A stretch of 64,000 bases of DNA from Streptomyces sp. KL109B (lineage in GTDB: Bacteria > Actinomycetota > Actinomycetes > Streptomycetales > Streptomycetaceae). Made by a program: the position numbers and the translations under genes. Shown here piece by piece: positions 25,542 through 32,492 of the stretch (positions within the stretch are counted from its first letter, which is position 1; the number at the start of each line of letters is the position of its first letter). The DNA is taken from positions 310,001-374,000 of the forward strand of contig NZ_JASERL010000005.1 of the NCBI RefSeq assembly GCF_030766935.1. Reading direction: 5' to 3'. Under the pieces are notes generated by a model. The model ran no database searches. It was not told the DNA's origin and saw only the letters and a list, made by a program, of their open reading frames with translations.

Positions 25542-26591
25542 ATGCGACGCCGGACCCCTCTCGCCACCGCCGCCCTCCTCGCTCCCCTCTCCCTCCTTCT
25601 CTCCGCCTGCTCCGGAGCCTCCACCGCCAGTACGTCCACGGGCAGCGGTGGCGGTCACACCGACGGAAAGGGGTCGCTCACCCTCAACGTAGGTGACCAG
25701 AAGGGTGGTTCGGAGGCGGTGCTGCGGGCCGCCGGTGAGCTGGACAACCTGGACTACAAAATCCGCTGGTCCACCTTCACCTCCGGGCCACCACTCCTCG
25801 AAGCCATCAACGCCAAGGCCGTGGACATCGGCGGCGTCGGCAACACACCACCCGTCTCCGCCGCCGGCGCCGACTCGAAGATCAAGGTGGTGTCCGCGAG
25901 CCATGGGACGGCGAAGGGTGACACCATCCTGGTGCCGAAGGACTCGAAGCTGAAGAGTCCGGCGGGGCTGAAGGGGAAGTCGGTCGCCGTCGCGCAGGGG
26001 TCGTCGGCGCACTATCAGCTCGTCGCCTCCCTCAAGAAGGTGGGGCTCGGGCTGAAGGACGTAAAGGTCAAGTATCTGCAACCGGCCGATGGGCTGGCCG
26101 CGTTCACCGCGCACAAGGTGGACGCCTGGGCCGTCTGGGATCCGTACACCTCGCAGGCGCTGCGCGGGAAGCTCGGCCGCGTGCTCACCGACGGCGACGG
26201 AGTCACCAACGGGCTCGCCTTCCAGGTCGCCGCCCCCGGCGCGCTTGACGACAAGAAGAAGTCGGCGGCCGTCAAGGACTATCTGGAGCGGCTGCGGCGC
26301 GCCCAGAACTGGGTCTACAAGCATCCGCGGGCCTGGGCGAAGGTGTGGGCCAAGGACACCGGGCTGCCGTACGAGGCGGCGTACGACGCCGTGAGGCGGA
26401 CGAACGGCACACGTGTCACGGTCGCCGTCGACAAGAACGTGATCGCGTCCGAGCAGCAAATCGCCGACGCCTTCACGGAGTTGAAGCTGATTCCGCGCAA
26501 GGTCGACTTCTCGAAGTTCGTCGACACCCGCTTCAACGGGCAGCTGCCGCCCTCCACCACCACCCCGCGCACCTACGGCAAGGAGTCCTGA
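25542..26591 (+). CDS. ssuA: Aliphatic sulfonate ABC transporter substrate-binding lipoprotein SsuA
   Basis: A lipoprotein of about 349 residues: MRRRTPLATAALLAPLSLLL leads into the lipobox LSAC. The mature part has the sulfonate/nitrate-binding fold (LNVGDQKGGSEAVLRAAGEL, NLDYKIRWSTFTSGPPLLEA, INAKAVDIGGVGNTPP, KGKSVAVAQGSSAHY, VDAWAVWDPYTSQAL). It captures substrate outside the membrane and delivers it to SsuC. The ATG at 25542 starts a good signal peptide; the frame is open upstream to 25479. Confidence 0.9.
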   Translation: MRRRTPLATAALLAPLSLLLSACSGASTASTSTGSGGGHTDGKGSLTLNVGDQKGGSEAVLRAAGELDNLDYKIRWSTFTSGPPLLEAINAKAVDIGGVGNTPPVSAAGADSKIKVVSASHGTAKGDTILVPKDSKLKSPAGLKGKSVAVAQGSSAHYQLVASLKKVGLGLKDVKVKYLQPADGLAAFTAHKVDAWAVWDPYTSQALRGKLGRVLTDGDGVTNGLAFQVAAPGALDDKKKSAAVKDYLERLRRAQNWVYKHPRAWAKVWAKDTGLPYEAAYDAVRRTNGTRVTVAVDKNVIASEQQIADAFTELKLIPRKVDFSKFVDTRFNGQLPPSTTTPRTYGKES

Positions 26592-26595
26592 CACC

Positions 26596-27765
26596 ATGAA
26601 CGTTCATCTGCACTGGTTCCTGCCGACCGGCGGCGACGGTCGCACCCTCGTCGACCGGCACGCCTTCAGCGGCGGGGCGCTCGAGCGCCGAGCCGGCGGC
26701 CCGATCGCGGGGGTGCGTCCGCCCGACCTCGACTATCTCGTGCAAATCGCCAAGGCCGCCGAGCAGTTGGGGTTCGAGGCGGTGCTCACGCCGACCGGGA
26801 CCTGGTGCGAGGACGCGTGGCTGACGACCGTCGCCCTCGCCCAGCACACCGAACGCCTCAAGTTCCTCGTGGCGTTCCGGCCGGGTGTCATCTCACCGAC
26901 GCTCGCCGCGCAGATGGCGTCGACGTATCAACGCCTCACGAACGGGCGGCTGTTGCTCAACGTCGTCACCGGTGGCGACTCGGCCGAGCAGCGCCGCTTC
27001 GGCGATCACCTCGACCACGACCGCCGTTACGCGCGCACCGACGAGTTCCTTTCGGTGGTGCGTGGGGTATGGGGCGGCAGCTCGCAGGCGCCGTTCGACT
27101 TCGCCGGGGAGCACTATCAGGTGGACGGCGGGTACACGGCGCTGCCGCCGGAACCGGTGCCCGAGATCTTCTTCGGTGGCTCATCGGCCGCGGCTGGACC
27201 CGTCGCGGCGCGGCACTCGGACGTGTATCTGACGTGGGGCGAACCGCCGCAGCAAGTGAAGGAGAAGATCGACTGGATTCGCGGTCTCGCCGAGCGCGAG
27301 GGGCGCACGGTGCGGTTCGGGATCCGGCTGCACACCATCTCGCGCGACTCGGCGCGCGACGCGTGGGCGACCGCCGACCGGCTGCTCGACGACCTCTCCC
27401 CCGAGACGGTCGCCGCCGCGCAGGCCGCGCTCGGGCGCAGCGAGTCGGTCGGGCAGCAGCGGATGCTCGCGCTGCACGGCGGCGACCGGGAGAGCCTGGA
27501 GATCTCGCCCAATCTGTGGGCGGGTGTGGGTCTGGTGCGCGGTGGCGCGGGCACGGCGCTCGTCGGCAGCCACGGCGATGTCGCCGACCGCGTCGAGGAG
27601 TACCACGCGCTCGGCATCGAGCACTTCGTGCTCTCCGGATATCCGCATCTGGAGGAGGCGTACTGGTTCGGGGAGGGCGTGATCCCCGAGCTGGCCGCGC
27701 GCGGTCTCGTCGCGCCTGCCGCTCGCCGGTCCGGTGTGCCGCTGGCGGTCGCGGGCGGGCGCTGA
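26596..27765 (+). CDS. ssuD: FMNH2-dependent alkanesulfonate monooxygenase SsuD
   Basis: A 389-residue bacterial luciferase-like (LLM class) TIM-barrel enzyme that uses reduced flavin and O2 to release sulfite from alkanesulfonates. Family motifs are NVHLHWFLPTGGDGR, PTGTWCEDAWLTTVALAQHT, NVVTGGDSAEQRRFGDHLDH (flavin and sulfonate site), RYARTDEFLSVVRGVW and EIFFGGSSAAAGPVAARHSD. It starts 4 bp after ssuA. No dedicated flavin reductase (SsuE) gene is adjacent, so the reductant probably comes from elsewhere. Confidence 0.92.
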   Translation: MNVHLHWFLPTGGDGRTLVDRHAFSGGALERRAGGPIAGVRPPDLDYLVQIAKAAEQLGFEAVLTPTGTWCEDAWLTTVALAQHTERLKFLVAFRPGVISPTLAAQMASTYQRLTNGRLLLNVVTGGDSAEQRRFGDHLDHDRRYARTDEFLSVVRGVWGGSSQAPFDFAGEHYQVDGGYTALPPEPVPEIFFGGSSAAAGPVAARHSDVYLTWGEPPQQVKEKIDWIRGLAEREGRTVRFGIRLHTISRDSARDAWATADRLLDDLSPETVAAAQAALGRSESVGQQRMLALHGGDRESLEISPNLWAGVGLVRGGAGTALVGSHGDVADRVEEYHALGIEHFVLSGYPHLEEAYWFGEGVIPELAARGLVAPAARRSGVPLAVAGGR

Positions 27766-27766
27766 G

Positions 27767-27805
27767 CGGTCCGGTCCGGTCCGGTCCGGTGCGGTCCGGT
27801 GCGGG
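27767..27805. repeat. GGTCC pentamer repeat between ssuD and the monooxygenase gene
   Basis: About seven tandem copies of a CGGTC/CGGTG pentamer follow the ssuD stop. It is a slippage-prone simple repeat in an 86-bp gap, with no function evident. Confidence 0.8.
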
Positions 27806-27851
27806 GCGGCTGGGTGGGAAGATCTCGGGCCCCGGTGGAGTTAGTAGAAAT

Positions 27852-28991
27852 GTGAACGACATCGGGGTACGAGACGACACCGCGGTACGAGACGACACCT
27901 CCGCCACTGACCCGCGCCCGGTCGACGTCGACGTCGTGGTCATCGGCGGCGGACAGGCCGGCCTGTCCGCGGCCTACCACCTGCGCCGCGTGGGCCTCGC
28001 TCCGGAGCGGGACTTCGTCGTCCTCGACCACGCGCCCCGGCCGGGCGGCGCCTGGCAGTTCCGGTGGCCCTCGCTCACGTACGGCAAGGTCCACGGCATG
28101 CACGCGCTGCCCGGCATGGAGCTGACCGGCGCCGACCCCGCGCGACCGTCGTCGGAGGTCATCGCCGAATACTTCACCTCGTACGAGGAGACCTTCGATC
28201 TGCGCGTACGGCGCCCGGTCGATGTGCGGGCCGTACGCGAGGGGGTCGGGGGCCGGCTGCTCGTCGAGACCTCGGACGGGGTGTGGTCGACGCGCGCGCT
28301 GATCAACGCCACCGGCACCTGGGACCGGCCGTTCTGGCCGCGCTATCCGGGTCAGGAGACGTTCCGCGGGCGGCAGTTGCACACCGCGCAGTACGCGGGG
28401 CCCGAGGAGTTCGAGGCTCAGCGGGTCGTGGTGGTGGGCGGCGGGGCGTCCGGGACGCAGCATCTGATGGAGATAGCGCCGTATGCCGCCGCGACGACGT
28501 GGGTGACGCGGCGGGAGCCCGTCTTCCGGGACGGGCCGTTCGGCGAGGAGCAGGGGCGGGCGGCCGTGGCGCTGGTCGAGGACCGGGTGCGTGCGGGGCT
28601 CGCGCCGCTGAGCGTGGTGTCGGTGACCGGGCTTCCCGTGAACGACGCGATCCGCGAGGCCCGCGCGAACGGCGTCCTCGACCGGCACCCCATGTTCGAC
28701 CGGATCACGCCGACCGGCGTGGCCTGGGACGACGGGCACGAGGTGGCGGCCGACGTGATCCTCTGGGCCACCGGGTTCCGTGCCTCCATCGAGCACCTGG
28801 CGCCGCTGAAGCTGCGGGAGCCGGGCGGCGGGATCCGCATGGAGGGCACGCGCGCGGCCCTCGACCCGCGCGTCCACCTGGTCGGCTACGGCCCCTCGGC
28901 CAGCACCATCGGCGCGAACCGCGCGGGGCGGGCGGCGGTGCGTGACATCCAGCGGCTCCTTGGCCGACGCCCGGCGCCGGTCACGGTGTGA
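27852..28991 (+). CDS. Flavin-containing monooxygenase-like FAD/NAD(P)-dependent oxidoreductase
   Basis: A 379-residue two-dinucleotide-domain flavoprotein: FAD motif VVVIGGGQAGLSAAYHLRR, then ATGTWDRPFWP, then the NAD(P) motif VVVVGGGASGTQHLMEI, and the C-terminal ILWATGFRASIEHLAPL. It resembles FMO/YpdA-CzcO type enzymes. The GTG at 27852 follows GGTGGAG, with a spacing slightly longer than optimal. It sits at the end of the ssu operon and may act on a sulfur compound or pass electrons, but this is inferred from position only. An Asp/Thr-rich repeat (GVRDDTAVRDDT) precedes the FAD domain. Confidence 0.85.
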   Translation: MNDIGVRDDTAVRDDTSATDPRPVDVDVVVIGGGQAGLSAAYHLRRVGLAPERDFVVLDHAPRPGGAWQFRWPSLTYGKVHGMHALPGMELTGADPARPSSEVIAEYFTSYEETFDLRVRRPVDVRAVREGVGGRLLVETSDGVWSTRALINATGTWDRPFWPRYPGQETFRGRQLHTAQYAGPEEFEAQRVVVVGGGASGTQHLMEIAPYAAATTWVTRREPVFRDGPFGEEQGRAAVALVEDRVRAGLAPLSVVSVTGLPVNDAIREARANGVLDRHPMFDRITPTGVAWDDGHEVAADVILWATGFRASIEHLAPLKLREPGGGIRMEGTRAALDPRVHLVGYGPSASTIGANRAGRAAVRDIQRLLGRRPAPVTV

Positions 28992-29021
28992 GGCGGGGCC
29001 CGGCTACGTAAGGCGGAGTGC

Positions 29022-29049
29022 GTGAGCTCGGGTGTGTGAGCTCGGGTGT
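29022..29049. repeat. 14-bp perfect tandem duplication
   Basis: GTGAGCTCGGGTGT occurs twice head to tail (29022-29035, 29036-29049) in the gap before the terminator. It is probably a slippage product. Confidence 0.85.
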
Positions 29050-29061
29050 GTGGAGCGGGCC

Positions 29062-29103
29062 GGCTGACCGAACCCCGCCGCCCCCGGAGGGGCTCGGTCA
29101 GCC
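29062..29103. terminator. Bidirectional terminator-like hairpin
   Basis: GGCTGACCGA (29062-29071) pairs perfectly with TCGGTCAGCC (29094-29103). Inner CCCC/GGGG pairing extends the stem after one mismatch. It lies between the convergent monooxygenase and mltG-like genes and overlaps the mltG-like stop codon. Confidence 0.8.
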
Positions 29104-29961
29104 GTCTTCGCCGGCCTTCGCCTGGTTCTTGTTGAACTCCGCCACGTTCTTCTCCTGCTCGGACAGGTCCGCCGTGAAGCGCGTGTCCCCGTGCTTGACC
29201 GTCACGAAGTACAGCCAGTCGCCCTTCGCCGGGTTGGTCGCGGCCCGCATCGCCTCGTCCCCCGGGTTGCCGATGGGCGTGGGCGGCAGCCCCTTGCGCG
29301 CGTAGGTGTTGTACGGGTTGTTGATCTTCGTGTCGTCGTGGGTGGTGTCCAGCGTGGAGCGGCCGAGCGCGTAGTTGATGGTGGAGTCCATCTGCAGCGG
29401 CATGTCGTGGTCGAGCCGGTTGTATATGACGCGGGCGACCTTGCCCATGTCCTCCTTGTTGTCCGCCTCGGCCTGCACGATGCTCGCGATGATGACCCGC
29501 TGGTACGGATTGACGGCGTCTCGCTCGGCGCCCGCGGCGCCCCCGCTCCCACTCCCGCTCCCGCTCCCGCTCCCGCTGCTGCCGAACCTCTTGTTGGCCG
29601 TCTCGACCATGTACGCCAGGACCGACTGCGGAGTCGACTTGTCGTTCAAGGGATACGTGGCCGGGAAGAGGTAGCCCTCGGCGTTGCCGCCCGCGTCGCC
29701 CGGAAGCTTGAGGTGCGCCTTGGGCGCGGCCTTCTTCGTGGTGCCGGCCGGTACGTGCAGTGCCTTGTCGACGGCCGCGTAGACCTGGCCCGAACGCCAG
29801 CCCTCCGGAACGGTCAAAACCCGGTCCGCCTCGTCCTCCCCCGCGAGGGCCAGTGGCACCGCGACGGCGGTGGCCGCCACGAGGGCCCCGGTCACCGTCA
29901 TGGCGATGCGGCCTCGGCGGGTGATGCGCATCGTGCTCCGTCGCGGAGTCTCGGTCTGCAT
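29098..29961 (-). CDS. MltG/YceG-like endolytic murein transglycosylase
   Basis: A 287-residue protein with one N-terminal membrane segment (IAMTVTGALVAATAVAVPLA) and an extracellular YceG domain. Its family blocks are AEGYLFPATYPL, IIASIVQAEADNKEDMGKVA (containing the catalytic-type Glu), RVIYNRLDHDMPLQMDSTIN, NPYNTYARKGLPPTPIGNPG and LYFVTVKHGDTRFTADL. Such enzymes cut nascent peptidoglycan strands. A Gly-Ser tract (GSSGSGSGSGSGSGG, DNA 29548-29585) interrupts the domain just before the catalytic block. It is shorter than E. coli MltG and lacks an obvious LysM part. A role in peptidoglycan is inferred from the family. Confidence 0.85.
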   Translation of the reverse strand: MQTETPRRSTMRITRRGRIAMTVTGALVAATAVAVPLALAGEDEADRVLTVPEGWRSGQVYAAVDKALHVPAGTTKKAAPKAHLKLPGDAGGNAEGYLFPATYPLNDKSTPQSVLAYMVETANKRFGSSGSGSGSGSGSGGAAGAERDAVNPYQRVIIASIVQAEADNKEDMGKVARVIYNRLDHDMPLQMDSTINYALGRSTLDTTHDDTKINNPYNTYARKGLPPTPIGNPGDEAMRAATNPAKGDWLYFVTVKHGDTRFTADLSEQEKNVAEFNKNQAKAGEDG

Positions 29962-30076
29962 GCGGGAACGGTAACCCGTGCCTCAGGCCGTTCCTGACAT
30001 ATCTCCGCCCTCCTTGACTCCCTCACCGTCTCTTCCCCCGTCGTTCTCACGGGTCGGTGCCCTGGAGGTGTGTCTG

Positions 30077-31891
30077 TCACGCCGCGACCTCCACGCGCGC
30101 GTCCCGTCGGACGAGCGCCGCGTATCGGCCCTTTCGGCCGAGCAGTTCCTCGTGCGTGCCGCGCTCGGCTATGCGGCCGGAGTCGAGGACGACGATCTGG
30201 TCGGCGCCGCGGACCGTGGAGAGGCGGTGCGCGATGGTGAGCGTGGTGCGGTTGGCCGAGAGCGCGTCGATCGCTTCCTGCACCGCGTGCTCGGTGCGGG
30301 TGTCGAGCGCGCTGGTCGCCTCGTCGAGGATGAGCACCGGCGGGTCGCGCAGGATCGTGCGGGCGATGGCCAGGCGCTGCTTCTCGCCTCCGGAGAAGCG
30401 GTGGCCGCGCTCGCCGACCACGGTGTCGTAGCCATCGGGCAGGGCGGCTATGTGCTCGTGGATCTGGGCGGCGCGGGCCGCCGCGTGCAGCTCGTCGTCG
30501 GTGGCTTCGGGCTTGGCGAACCGCAGGTTCTCGGCGACGGAGGCGTGGAAGAGGTAGGTCTCCTGCGAGACCACGCCGATCGCGCGCGCGAGGGTGTCGA
30601 AGTCCAGGTCGCGCACGTCGACCCCGTCGAGGGTGACGCGTCCGCCCGTGACGTCGTAGAGCCGCGGCACCAGATAGCTGAGCGTGGACTTGCCGGAGCC
30701 GGTGGGGCCGACGACGGCGAGGCTGCCGCCCGCGGGGATCGTGAGGTCGATGCCGTCGAGGACGGCTTCGTGCCGCTCGTCGTCGGTGTCGTAGCGGAAC
30801 TCGACGTCCTCGAAGCGGACTTCGCCCTTCACGGTGTCGAGGCGGACCGCGTCCTCCCGCTCGGTGATGTCGACCGGCAGGTCCAGGTACTCGAAGATGC
30901 GCTGGAACAGGGCGAGCGAGGTCTGGATCTGGACGCCCGTCTGCAGCAGGCTGACGGTCGGCCGGAACAGGCCCTGCTGGAGCGAGACGAAGGCGACGAG
31001 CGTGCCGATGGAGACGGTCGGGCCGCCGAGTTGGAGAGCGACGCCGGCCGCCCAGTAGATGACCGCGGGCATGGCGGCCATGACGATGCTGATGACGGCC
31101 ATCCGCCAACGGCCCGCCATGTTCGACCTGACCTCCAGGTCGACCAGTTCGTCCGACTCGTCGGCGAAGGACTTGGTGAGGGAGTCGGCGCGGCCCATCG
31201 TGCGGCCGAGCAGGATGCCGCTGACGGAGAGCGACTCGGTGACCGTCGCCGCCATCGCGGCCATCTGCTTCTGGCGCTGCGTGGCGATCTTCTTGCGCTC
31301 GCGGCCGACGCGGCGGCTGATCCAGACGAAGACCGGCAGGAGCAGCAGGGAGACGATCGTCAGGCGCCAGTCGAGGGCGATCATCGCGACGACGGTGGCG
31401 ACGACGCTCGTCAGGTTCGACACGAGGGACGTCGCGGTGGACGTCACGGTCGCCTGCATGCCGCCGATGTCGTTGGCGATGCGGGACTGCACCTCGCCCG
31501 TGCGGGTCTTGGTGAAGAAGGCGAGGGACATGCTCTGCAGCCGTCCGTAGACGGCGGTGCGCAGGTCGTGCATGACGCGCTGGCCGACGGTCGTCGAGAT
31601 CAGGGTCTGCAGGACGCCGAAGACGCTCGTGACGACCGCGCTGGCGATCATGCCGAGGGCGAGCAGGCTGAGCAGCCCGGTGCGGCCCTGCGGGATCGCT
31701 ACGTCGAGGATCTCCTTGAGCAGGAACGGGCTCGCGACCGTGACCAGCGAGGCGGCGCAGACGAGCAGCCCGACGAGGGCGAGTCGGCCGCGGTAGGGGC
31801 GGAAGAGGGACAGGATTCGGCGGATCTGCCGCGGCTGGTCCGGTGCGTGGGCATCGGGGGGCGGCGTCCAGGGGATTTCGTCGCGGCGCAT
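30077..31891 (-). CDS. ABC transporter half-molecule (exporter), TMD-NBD fusion
   Basis: A 604-residue half-exporter. Six-helix TMD at about residues 30-320 (YRGRLALVGLLVCAASLVTV, LRTAVYGRLQSMSLAFFTKT) and a C-terminal ATPase with Walker A VVGPTGSGKSTLSYL, Q-loop GVVSQETYLFHASV, signature FSGGEKQRLAIARTI, Walker B PVLILDEATSALD and H-loop TIAHRLSTV. All ATPase motifs are intact, so it probably works as a homodimer. The ATG at 31891 has a perfect AGGAGG. It is divergent from a MarR regulator whose probable operator lies on this gene's promoter, suggesting drug- or metabolite-inducible efflux. Confidence 0.93.
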   Translation of the reverse strand: MRRDEIPWTPPPDAHAPDQPRQIRRILSLFRPYRGRLALVGLLVCAASLVTVASPFLLKEILDVAIPQGRTGLLSLLALGMIASAVVTSVFGVLQTLISTTVGQRVMHDLRTAVYGRLQSMSLAFFTKTRTGEVQSRIANDIGGMQATVTSTATSLVSNLTSVVATVVAMIALDWRLTIVSLLLLPVFVWISRRVGRERKKIATQRQKQMAAMAATVTESLSVSGILLGRTMGRADSLTKSFADESDELVDLEVRSNMAGRWRMAVISIVMAAMPAVIYWAAGVALQLGGPTVSIGTLVAFVSLQQGLFRPTVSLLQTGVQIQTSLALFQRIFEYLDLPVDITEREDAVRLDTVKGEVRFEDVEFRYDTDDERHEAVLDGIDLTIPAGGSLAVVGPTGSGKSTLSYLVPRLYDVTGGRVTLDGVDVRDLDFDTLARAIGVVSQETYLFHASVAENLRFAKPEATDDELHAAARAAQIHEHIAALPDGYDTVVGERGHRFSGGEKQRLAIARTILRDPPVLILDEATSALDTRTEHAVQEAIDALSANRTTLTIAHRLSTVRGADQIVVLDSGRIAERGTHEELLGRKGRYAALVRRDARVEVAA

Positions 31892-31900
31892 GGGCCTCCT

Positions 31901-31960
31901 AGGTACTTCTCGACACTTCTCAATGCTTCTAGGCAGTTCTGAGCACTTCTGGACAGTTCT
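31901..31960 (-). repeat. Six exact-period 10-bp repeats in the exporter 5' leader
   Basis: Six consecutive decamers (starting 31901, 31911, 31921, 31931, 31941, 31951) all end in CTTCT or GTTCT, consensus NNNCASTTCT. They lie between the predicted transcription start and the AGGAGG of the exporter gene. The period equals about one DNA helical turn, so all copies face the same side. They could be a phased protein-binding array or a structured leader. Confidence 0.9.
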
Positions 31961-31977
31961 GAGACTCGACTTTGAGG

Positions 31978-32012
31978 AGCATAGTGCATTGTTACCTCTA
32001 TTCACAATGCAC
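31978..32012 (-). promoter_or_regulatory. Exporter promoter overlapped by a MarR-type operator
   Basis: On the minus strand TTGTGA (32007-32002), an 18-bp spacer and TATGCT (31983-31978) form a good promoter toward the exporter. GTGCATTGT (31984-31992) and ACAATGCAC (32004-32012) are perfect 9-bp arms with an 11-bp spacer covering the spacer and -35. A MarR protein bound here would block transcription. Confidence 0.7.
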
Positions 32013-32035
32013 GGGGTCCTGATAATGTTCCCGGC

Positions 32036-32479
32036 ATGAAGACACCGGACGCCGACGGCTTCCTCGCCGAGCAGCTGCTGCGGCTCACCCGCCGCCTGCA
32101 GCGGATACAGCGCCGCCAGCTGGAGCCGGTCGGGATCACGCCCGCGCAGTCCCGCCTGCTGCGCACGCTCGTGCACTACGACACGCCGCCGCGCATGGCC
32201 GATCTGGCCGAGCGTCTGGAGGTGGTGCCGCGCGCCGTGACGACGACGGTGGACGGCCTGGAGTCGGCCGATCTGGTGCGCCGCGTGCCCGATCCCACGA
32301 ACCGCCGGGTCATCCGCATCGAGCTGACCGACAAGGGGCGGGGCGCCCTGCGGGAGCTGCGCAGCGCGCGCCGCGCGGCCGCAGAGGAGATCCTGGCACC
32401 GTTGGACAAGGAGCAGCGCGCCCAGCTGACGACGCTGCTGAACGCGATGTTCGAGTCCCCGCGCGACCGCGATTGCTGA
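32036..32479 (+). CDS. MarR family transcriptional regulator
   Basis: A 147-residue MarR protein: dimerisation helices at both ends and a winged helix in the middle (MADLAERLEVVPRAVTTTVD, LVRRVPDPTNRRVIRIELTD, where the latter contains the wing). ITPAQSRLLRTLV is typical. It is divergent from the ABC exporter, with a palindrome between them. MarR proteins usually repress themselves and an adjacent efflux gene until a small molecule binds. The gene for the FAD/Fe-S dehydrogenase starts 13 bp downstream and may be co-transcribed. Confidence 0.93.
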   Translation: MKTPDADGFLAEQLLRLTRRLQRIQRRQLEPVGITPAQSRLLRTLVHYDTPPRMADLAERLEVVPRAVTTTVDGLESADLVRRVPDPTNRRVIRIELTDKGRGALRELRSARRAAAEEILAPLDKEQRAQLTTLLNAMFESPRDRDC

Positions 32480-32492
32480 GCTAGGAGAGGCC

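Noticed and set aside
26805..27851. Frame continuous with the flavin monooxygenase running back through ssuD
   Set aside because: The upstream part is an Arg/Gly-rich shadow of ssuD. The monooxygenase FAD domain begins shortly after the GTG at 27852.
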